DNA of 64,000 bases, from assembly GCA_902770835.1 (NCBI GenBank), contig CACXUM010000013.1, positions 1 through 64,000 on the forward strand, read 5' to 3'. Below are positions 58,280-64,000 of the stretch, one piece after another. The notes below the pieces were generated by a model, which worked only from the letters and a program-made list of their open reading frames with translations, was not told the DNA's origin and ran no database searches. Source of the DNA: an uncultured Bacteroidia bacterium (GTDB lineage Bacteria > Bacteroidota > Bacteroidia > Bacteroidales > F082). Made by a program: the position numbers and the translations under genes. Position 1 is the stretch's first letter, and every line of letters begins with the position of its first letter.

Positions 58280-58287
58280 TACTTTTG
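58280..58287 (+). promoter_or_regulatory. -7 box TACTTTTG of sppA
   Basis: TAnnTTTG match 28 bp upstream of ATG 58316; it excludes the in-frame start at 58277. Confidence 0.6.
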
Positions 58288-58315
58288 CGGTCTAAACAAA
58301 CAAAAACATAGCATC

Positions 58316-60100
58316 ATGAAATTCTACAAAGTCGTTTTGGCTGCCTTCATTGGCACCCTGATTGCATTGGTAATCAACTTTTTCATCAAGGTTGGAGTGG
58401 TTTCTTCCATGATTTCTAATCTGTCGAAATCCGAGTCGGAAACTTCCACCACCGTAAAGCCCAACTCCGTGCTTTACATGAAACTCGATTACGAAATCCC
58501 CGACCGCACCACCGACAATCCGTTTGGCAACATCAATTTCCAGACAATGGAAACGAGCGACGCTACGGGTTTGAACGAGATTTTGCGCAACATCGAAAAC
58601 GCCAAGACCGATGCCAACATCAAGGGTATCTACTTGGAACTGAGCAGCATCCCGACCTCTATGGCCACCATTCAGGAAATCCGCAACAAACTCATCGAGT
58701 TCAAGGAGTCGGGCAAGTTCATCGTGGCTTACGGCGAAAGCTACGGCCAAAGTGCCTACTACTTGGCCTCTATCGCCGACAAGATTTTCCTGAATCCCGA
58801 AGGCGCCATGGACCTGCATGGCATGGCCTCGCAAATCATGTTCTACAAGCACCTTTTGGAGAAACTCGACATCGAAATGCAGATTGTGCGCGGCCCGAAC
58901 AACCGCTTCAAGAGTGCCGTGGAGCCTTACTTCCTCGACAAGATGAGCGAAGCCAACCGCGAACAGATGGACAAGTTGCTTGGCACCGTTTGGGGACAAA
59001 TCCTTGCAAGCATCAGCCAAAGCCGCAACATCAGCGTAGAGCAACTCAACCAAATCGCTGACAATCTTGACGTTCTGTTCAATGCGCAAAAGGCTCTTGA
59101 ATACGGCTTGGTCGACAACCTCTATTTCAAAGACCAGGTTTTGGACGAACTGAAAGGCCTGACGGGCAGCAACAAGAGCATCAATGCCGTGGGCAATGCC
59201 AACTACGCCAAATCTTATAAAGACAAGAATGTCAGCAAGAATGAGGTGGCCGTCATTTACGCTTCGGGGCAAATTTTTGACGGCAAGGGCAACGAGGAGC
59301 AAGCCATCTATTCCGAAAACCTCAGCAAGACCATCCGCAAGGCTCGCGAAGACAAGAATGTGAAAGCCATTGTGTTGCGCGTCAATTCCCCCGGCGGCAG
59401 TGCCTTGGCCTCTGCCATCATCGGTCGCGAACTTGACCTGACCAAGGAAGTGAAGCCCGTCATCGTTTCGATGGGCAACTATGCCGCTTCGGGCGGTTAC
59501 TGGATTTCGGCCAAGGCCGACTACATCTTTGCCGACCCCACTACGCTCACGGGTAGCATCGGCGTGTTTGGCACCTTCCCCAATGCACAAGGTTTCCTGA
59601 ACGACAAGATTGGCTTGACTTTCGATGTGGCCAAGACCAACGAAAACGCCGACTTCCCCACCTTCACCCAACCGCTCACCGAGTTCCAATACAACAAATT
59701 GCAAGAGATGGTGGGCAAGACCTACAACGACTTCACCATGCGTGTGGCTGAAGGTCGCGGCTTGCGCCAGACTTTCGTTGACAGCATCGGACAAGGCCGC
59801 GTGTGGGCGGGTGCTGATGCCATAGGCTTGGGCCTTGTTGACAAATTAGGCGACATGGAAGACGCCATCGCCTACGCCGTCGAGAAAGCCAACCTCGGCA
59901 ACGACTACAAGGTGACCGAATGGCCGAAACAAAAGGACTTTTTCACCCGCTTGATGGAATCGATGAACAAGACCGACGAACTTGATGCGGCCATGAAACA
60001 GAAGTTGGGCGTGTATTACAACTACTACAAAGGCCTGGAGAACCTGAACAACAACACGGGCATTCAGGCACGGATGCCGTTTGATATGGTGATTGAATAA
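58316..60100 (+). CDS. sppA: Signal peptide peptidase SppA, 67K type
   Basis: 594 aa from ATG 58316. One N-terminal membrane helix, then two tandem ClpP/crotonase-like domains. Catalytic Lys in YYLASIADKIFLNPEG of the first domain and nucleophile Ser in VSMGNYAASGGYWIS of the second, as in E. coli SppA. It degrades cleaved signal peptides in the membrane. A strong terminator follows. Confidence 0.95.
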   Translation: MKFYKVVLAAFIGTLIALVINFFIKVGVVSSMISNLSKSESETSTTVKPNSVLYMKLDYEIPDRTTDNPFGNINFQTMETSDATGLNEILRNIENAKTDANIKGIYLELSSIPTSMATIQEIRNKLIEFKESGKFIVAYGESYGQSAYYLASIADKIFLNPEGAMDLHGMASQIMFYKHLLEKLDIEMQIVRGPNNRFKSAVEPYFLDKMSEANREQMDKLLGTVWGQILASISQSRNISVEQLNQIADNLDVLFNAQKALEYGLVDNLYFKDQVLDELKGLTGSNKSINAVGNANYAKSYKDKNVSKNEVAVIYASGQIFDGKGNEEQAIYSENLSKTIRKAREDKNVKAIVLRVNSPGGSALASAIIGRELDLTKEVKPVIVSMGNYAASGGYWISAKADYIFADPTTLTGSIGVFGTFPNAQGFLNDKIGLTFDVAKTNENADFPTFTQPLTEFQYNKLQEMVGKTYNDFTMRVAEGRGLRQTFVDSIGQGRVWAGADAIGLGLVDKLGDMEDAIAYAVEKANLGNDYKVTEWPKQKDFFTRLMESMNKTDELDAAMKQKLGVYYNYYKGLENLNNNTGIQARMPFDMVIE

Positions 60101-60118
60101 CCACCGAAGAATTGACTA

Positions 60119-60157
60119 CAAAAATGCGGAGCGACATGTGTCGTTCCGCATTTTTAT
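60119..60157 (+). terminator. Rho-independent terminator of sppA
   Basis: AAAATGCGGAGCGACA pairs with TGTCGTTCCGCATTTT (one G-T pair) and is followed by T residues. Confidence 0.9.
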
Positions 60158-60238
60158 TTGGGCTTTTGCGATACACAAGTTTGTGGACTGTTATTGAATC
60201 TATCATCCCATTACGATATTCACAACACTATAAGAACA

Positions 60239-60290
60239 TCATCCCGCTTTGGCATTTTTCGACAATGTGTAAATCTTGCCTTCAAATAAC
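60239..60290 (-). pseudogene. Fragment of a GIY-YIG/DUF4357-type gene 3' region
   Basis: On the minus strand this reads LFEGKIYTLSKNAKAG-stop. 25 of 27 bases (60260-60286) match 61837-61863 inside the GIY-YIG gene, where the protein reads IEFEGRIYTLS. It is a truncated copy of the C-terminal domain with its own stop codon. Confidence 0.6.
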
Positions 60291-60325
60291 GGACTAACTT
60301 TGCAGGTTTTATGCATAGAAAAACC

Positions 60326-61450
60326 TCAAACCAAATACTCCAAATAATTTTCCGGCGTGACAACCACAGTTTCCTTCACGGGATAAGCCTCCAAGAAAGC
60401 CTTGGGGAAATGGGCTTTTTTAGCCGGATTCCATTTCATCTCAAAGGCGGTCATTTGCCCGTCCGTTTCCTCAACCAAATCAATTTCCTGTTGCTGGTTG
60501 GTGCGCCAAAAATAAGTGTTGCAGAAATGTTGCCCGTAATGGTTGCGCTTCATCCGCTCTACGATGAAAAAGTTCTCCCATAGTGCTCCCATGTCACCAC
60601 GCAAAGCGACAGGCGCAAACTGCTGAATAACAGCATTCCGCACACCCGTATCGTAAAAATAGATTTTCTTGCTCTTCTTGAGTTCGTTCCTCAAATTCCG
60701 ATTCAAGCCACCCAAACGGAAGACCACAAAACATTTTTCAAGCAAATCAATGTACTTGTCAATGGTTTTGTTGTCGGTTTGAAGCGTATTCGCCAACTCA
60801 TTGGTGGAAACTTCACTCCCGATTTGAAATGCCAACGCCTGTACCAATTTCTCAATCAAATCGGGCTTGCGAATATCGTTCAACGAGAAGATGTCTTTAT
60901 ACAAGTAACTTTGTGTCAGTTCGGTAAGATACAAACGTGCCTTTTCAGGATGAGTGACAATATCGGGGTAACTTCCGTATATCAACCTGTTTTCCAAAGT
61001 CCGTTTCTCCTCAAGCAATCCGTAAGTCTGAATCATCTCGGCACTTGAAATGGGAAACAGTCGGTACTCCAATTTGCGCCCTGTCAAAGGTTCGTTCAGC
61101 CGATTGTGCAACTCAAATGCCGACGAGCCAGTTGCCACCACCTGAACCTCCTTGAAATTGTCCACAATGAGTTTCAGCGTCATTCCAATGTCATTCACCT
61201 TTTGGGCCTCATCGATAACGACTAATTTGGCACCGCCAATCAGAAGTTGAAGTTTGGCTACATTTGTCTCGCCCAACAATGCACGAGTCTCTGGTTCATC
61301 ACAATTCAGCCATAAGACAGATGGTTCATTCTGTTGAGCCAATTGTTTCAACAAAGTGGTCTTGCCCACCTGACGGGCTCCAACCAGCACAATGGCCTTA
61401 CCATTATAAAACTGGCTTTCAATAACTTCCTTCAATTTTCTTAGTATCAT
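60326..61450 (-). CDS. ATP-binding protein, AAA_14/DUF4143 family (no. 4)
   Basis: 374 aa from ATG 61450 (a TTG at 61456 is also in frame). Walker A VLVGARQVGKTTLLKQLA (about 18-35), Walker B LVVIDEAQKVND, sensor VVATGSSAFEL. The C-terminal DUF4143 domain has the nuclease-like core QEIDLVEETDGQ...AFEMKWNPAK (D, ExK). Promoter TATTTTTG at 61470-61477 on the minus strand, and a perfect 20-bp inverted repeat upstream of it. Close in type to the copy at 33940. Confidence 0.9.
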   Translation of the reverse strand: MILRKLKEVIESQFYNGKAIVLVGARQVGKTTLLKQLAQQNEPSVLWLNCDEPETRALLGETNVAKLQLLIGGAKLVVIDEAQKVNDIGMTLKLIVDNFKEVQVVATGSSAFELHNRLNEPLTGRKLEYRLFPISSAEMIQTYGLLEEKRTLENRLIYGSYPDIVTHPEKARLYLTELTQSYLYKDIFSLNDIRKPDLIEKLVQALAFQIGSEVSTNELANTLQTDNKTIDKYIDLLEKCFVVFRLGGLNRNLRNELKKSKKIYFYDTGVRNAVIQQFAPVALRGDMGALWENFFIVERMKRNHYGQHFCNTYFWRTNQQQEIDLVEETDGQMTAFEMKWNPAKKAHFPKAFLEAYPVKETVVVTPENYLEYLV

Positions 61451-61469
61451 ACCCAATGCTTTGATACTG

Positions 61470-61477
61470 CAAAAATA
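61470..61477 (-). promoter_or_regulatory. -7 box TATTTTTG of AAA ATPase no. 4
   Basis: Minus-strand TAnnTTTG match 20 bp upstream of ATG 61450; the inverted repeat begins 8 bp further upstream. Confidence 0.6.
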
Positions 61478-61484
61478 CTAATTT

Positions 61485-61534
61485 TATAGACTATAATCCA
61501 AAAATAATGCTGATTTTTTGGATTATAGTCTATA
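61485..61534. repeat. Perfect 20-bp inverted repeat upstream of ATPase no. 4
   Basis: TATAGACTATAATCCAAAAA (61485-61504) and its exact complement (61515-61534) flank a 10-bp loop. Each arm also contains an 11-bp palindrome TATAGnCTATA (61485 and 61524). It spans the -33 region. Too AT-rich and badly placed to be a terminator of a gene on either side. Confidence 0.9.
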
Positions 61535-61704
61535 TTTTTCTTTTTTTTCACTAAAATATTCACAATATTCATAGGCACATTAATCACTTTGCGTATCCAA
61601 TTAGCTCGCTAAGGGGTAAAAGACACTTTCGTCGTGAAAGACGACATCAAGGCAATGAAAACAATGTCCCGCTTGGGGATTTTGGGATGGGGAACTGAAT
61701 GAAA

Positions 61705-62364
61705 TCACTCTTCAAACATCTCCATTTCGTCCCGAAGTTCTGTCAGCAATTTGCCATTGTACGAAAAAAACTTCGGGCCTCGATATGCATCCGAGGTGTT
61801 TCGTTTGTCATCAGGCATGAATGTAGAGGCAAAATTCGACAATGTGTAAATCCTACCTTCAAATTCTATGGTGTTCTCTGAGGCCACTTTTACTGTTTGT
61901 CCAGTCGGAGTGAATGTGATAGTTTCCCCAACTTGGATTCCAATCATGGAGAATTTGAAATTGGGCTTTTGCCTTTTATGTTCACAAACCTCACCTGTTG
62001 AATCAATGGATTTTGCCTCTTGATTAACAATGTCAATTTCAGCATCATCAAGGGTGGTGGCGATGTCTTTCAGGATGTCTAAGGCGACAAATGGATCCAC
62101 GTTGAAAAACTCCCTGTTTTGCCTGATGCGCAAAGAAGTCAATCGGTCGATGGTCTTATGCACCAGTTTTTCAACCTCGTTGTATTTCTTCGTCTTCAAT
62201 GTAGCGAAAACTTCGAAAGGCAATGGTACAGCGGTGTTGTCCAATTCTTTGGAACGAACATCCACTGGACGTGAACTCTTCCCGATTTTCACCCAATCTT
62301 CTTTGAAACTCGGATTGGTCAAAATGTAAACGTAACCTTGGTCTGATTCTTTGGTCATATCCAT
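61705..62364 (-). CDS. GIY-YIG nuclease (T5orf172 type) with DUF4357/RAMA-like C-terminal domain
   Basis: 219 aa. N-terminal GYVYILTNPSFKEDWVKIGK, SSRPVDVRSKEL and the following NREFFNV block match the GIY-YIG/T5orf172 (MUG113-like) nuclease family. The C-terminal part (about 135-215), with IGIQVGETITFTPTGQTVKV, EFEGRIYTLS and KFFSYNGKLLTELRDEM, resembles DUF4357/RAMA modules found on restriction enzymes. The ATG overlaps the stop of the upstream ATPase gene (TAATG), so the two are translationally coupled. Probably the nuclease arm of a two-gene system. Confidence 0.8.
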   Translation of the reverse strand: MDMTKESDQGYVYILTNPSFKEDWVKIGKSSRPVDVRSKELDNTAVPLPFEVFATLKTKKYNEVEKLVHKTIDRLTSLRIRQNREFFNVDPFVALDILKDIATTLDDAEIDIVNQEAKSIDSTGEVCEHKRQKPNFKFSMIGIQVGETITFTPTGQTVKVASENTIEFEGRIYTLSNFASTFMPDDKRNTSDAYRGPKFFSYNGKLLTELRDEMEMFEE

Positions 62365-64000
62365 TATTCTTTTCTGATTTTTCTATAATGCAATTTGCCG
62401 CAATGACATGATTTATTATTTTCATAAAACTTCCCAGATACCCAACTCATACATTCATCACAAAAAGTCTTATCGTATAAAGATTGTACCGCATTTGCAA
62501 AACTCAATATCTCAAAATCACTTGTTTCTTCCGACCAAGATGAATAATGACATCCAACCATATTTCTAATGAACATGAAATCGTTAATGTCCTTTACTTC
62601 CTTTTCTAATCCTATATTGAGTAGTGCTGATTTTACACCTTTCCAAAGGTCTCCGATTGTGTATTTATCGTCTGGATTACGACTAATTTGACAATTCAAG
62701 AAACCGCTAAGCTTTTCACATATCATTTCAAGAAAAGGTCCCGCTGTTGATGCAATAATGTTAATGTCATTGGTATTCAATGCTTTTTTCAAGCGCTCAT
62801 CTTTCCCTGCATTATTTATTATAGGTCCACCATCAAATGACCATTTAACAATATCAAATTCTTTGAATTGGTGACGGCCACCCTTTGTTGGATTGTTAAA
62901 TAGATGACGAAGTTGGTTTAACCATGCTCTATCATGACAAGTAATGAATAATTGCCAATCACTGAATTCCCTGAGAACATATGATATAAACTTTGTTCTA
63001 ATTGTTGCGTCAACGCTCTGTAAGACATCGTCTAGGATTAATATTTTGGCTTGTCCCTTTTCAGCACCGACACGAATCATTGACACATAAAGCAATAAGA
63101 GCATTAGGTCGTAATTGGCTTCGCTAAAGATTCTTTGTGGTGGGACTTTCCTTCCGTTTTTTAAAGTGACTATTATTTCAAATGATGCAACTGAAACATC
63201 TGCTACAGCAAAATCAATGCTGCTGACAAAATCCACATTTGATATTTCTTTAAAAGCTTTGCTCAAATGCTTTGCAGCCTCTTTGTACCTTTCTTTTAAT
63301 GATTCAAATTTTTTACCTTCTATATCATCAATTTTTACAAGATTACGCTTTTCTCGGTTTTTTCTTTTTTTTATAGATTGCAATTTGTCGATTTCTTTTG
63401 CTAGTTCAATAGCTTTTTCGAATTCTTTGGGATGAAGTGACTGCTTCAGTTTTTTTGATTTTTGTGCAAACCCTATTTCCCCTATGAGACAAAACCGAGA
63501 TTTTACATAGTTTTCTGCACCAGCATTAAAGATTTGATCAGATTCTTCGTTTTCAATATGTAAAAAGGCTTTCAATTTGTCAATTAAAGAATTACGCTTA
63601 TTCTTAACTTCTTGCCTTTCCTTTTCTACACGCGCAATTTCAGGATCATCTGTCGTTTTGGCTTTTATTTCAAAATCGTAAATAAACTCGGCAAGTAATA
63701 GTTGTTTATTGTCAACTTTTTGATAGTCGTATGCAATAATGTCGTTCCTCCTTAATACGATAGGTGAAAAACAAAATGAATCATGGCATTCCGTTGGTTT
63801 TACGTTAATAATATCTTTGTTTGATAATTGATCAAATTCCACATCAATGTCTCTATTATTTATACTAGCATCATCGAACTCAACTGTTGTATGGGCTGTT
63901 TTGTATTTTTCATAGAAAACACTAAGGGTTGATGGCCTTTTTTCATTTTCTATTTCTTTTTTCCTTGCTAACCTTGCTTGAAGGTTAAACTCTATCGCAT
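62364..64000 (-). CDS. SMC/RecN-like AAA ATPase (5' end beyond window)
   Basis: The frame is open to the right edge, so at least 545 codons belong to one gene whose start lies outside. The first 50 visible codons include KKEIENEKRPSTLSVFYEKY. A charged coiled-coil section (about 100-230 from the GTG-like codon at 63842) is followed by an ABC/SMC-type C-terminal ATPase with NYDLMLLLLYVSMI and Walker B KILILDDVLQSVD, H-loop LFITCHDRAWL, then a region with two CxxC-type pairs near the end (CDECMSW, CHCGKL), a likely zinc ribbon. Such overcoming-ATPases in defence islands act with an associated nuclease; here a GIY-YIG nuclease is coupled downstream. Confidence 0.75.
   Translation of the reverse strand, partial: AIEFNLQARLARKKEIENEKRPSTLSVFYEKYKTAHTTVEFDDASINNRDIDVEFDQLSNKDIINVKPTECHDSFCFSPIVLRRNDIIAYDYQKVDNKQLLLAEFIYDFEIKAKTTDDPEIARVEKERQEVKNKRNSLIDKLKAFLHIENEESDQIFNAGAENYVKSRFCLIGEIGFAQKSKKLKQSLHPKEFEKAIELAKEIDKLQSIKKRKNREKRNLVKIDDIEGKKFESLKERYKEAAKHLSKAFKEISNVDFVSSIDFAVADVSVASFEIIVTLKNGRKVPPQRIFSEANYDLMLLLLYVSMIRVGAEKGQAKILILDDVLQSVDATIRTKFISYVLREFSDWQLFITCHDRAWLNQLRHLFNNPTKGGRHQFKEFDIVKWSFDGGPIINNAGKDERLKKALNTNDINIIASTAGPFLEMICEKLSGFLNCQISRNPDDKYTIGDLWKGVKSALLNIGLEKEVKDINDFMFIRNMVGCHYSSWSEETSDFEILSFANAVQSLYDKTFCDECMSWVSGKFYENNKSCHCGKLHYRKIRKE

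Overview
The window looks like a chromosomal segment of a Bacteroidales (phylum Bacteroidota) bacterium of moderate G+C. The evidence is the Bacteroidota -7 promoter box TAnnTTTG in front of most genes, type IX secretion (T9SS) C-terminal sorting domains on two surface proteins, BspA-type leucine-rich repeats, a streptopain-like C10 peptidase, Omp28/DUF6029/TlpA envelope genes, ECF sigma/anti-sigma pairs, and several AAA ATPases of the DUF4143 type. T9SS cargo fits a Porphyromonas/Paludibacter-like or uncultured gut or rumen Bacteroidales better than a typical gut Bacteroides. No rRNA and no CRISPR array are present.

Layout. 1-6.0 kb: end of a TPR/HTH regulator, a Schlafen-type AlbA_2 regulator bracketed by two copies of the same 3' gene end, a frameshifted BspA protein, a lipoprotein, and AAA ATPase no. 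1 between 56-bp direct repeats. 6.0-13 kb: kinase-dCMP deaminase fusion, LOG protein, MTA/SAH nucleosidase behind a MITE-like repeat, an isolated AT-rich glycosyltransferase, an M20 amidohydrolase, a PemK-type toxin-antitoxin pair and mannose-6-phosphate isomerase. 13-19.7 kb: envelope operon TlpA-DUF6029-Omp28, then an MBOAT acyltransferase with an SGNH-like partner. 19.7-27.5 kb: trmO/ansA divergent pair, tRNA-Ser running into an ExbB-ExbD-ExbD energiser operon, a lipoprotein with an apparently permuted vWA domain, a GH16 enzyme fused to a GH20 remnant, and a folate cyclo-ligase. 27.6-32.8 kb: exported C10 peptidase and two exported aminopeptidase C paralogues. 33-38.5 kb: YitT, AAA ATPase no. 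2, an ECF sigma/anti-sigma/secreted protein operon and a frameshifted dinD.

38.57-46.52 kb is a compact integrative element of about 7.95 kb inserted in the 3' end of a tRNA-Leu(TAA) gene. It has tyrosine integrase arm sites at both ends, a HTH protein, a RepA-like ATPase, a primase-like protein, a VRR-NUC nuclease, a DUF5681-like protein and several small genes. It has no capsid or conjugation genes. Two inverted arrays of GTTCAA nonamers bracket its replication-type genes, and it appears to encode a small RNA and a structured leader. It resembles a phage satellite or minimal integrative element and is one of the two most interesting parts of the window.

46.6-60.1 kb: tRNA-Gly genes, an ECF sigma locus, a CPBP protease, a secreted protein, AAA ATPase no. 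3, mutS, a TrmH-family methyltransferase, an OmpA protein, deoxynucleoside kinase/folK and sppA. 60.3-64 kb: AAA ATPase no. 4 and a translationally coupled pair, an SMC-like ATPase (cut by the window edge) and a GIY-YIG nuclease, a plausible uncharacterised defence module. The four DUF4143-type ATPase genes each have their own palindromic repeats at the promoter. For nos. 1 and 3 the palindromes are exactly 32 bp apart and sit 23 bp from the -7 box, which suggests each ATPase locus has its own recognition array.
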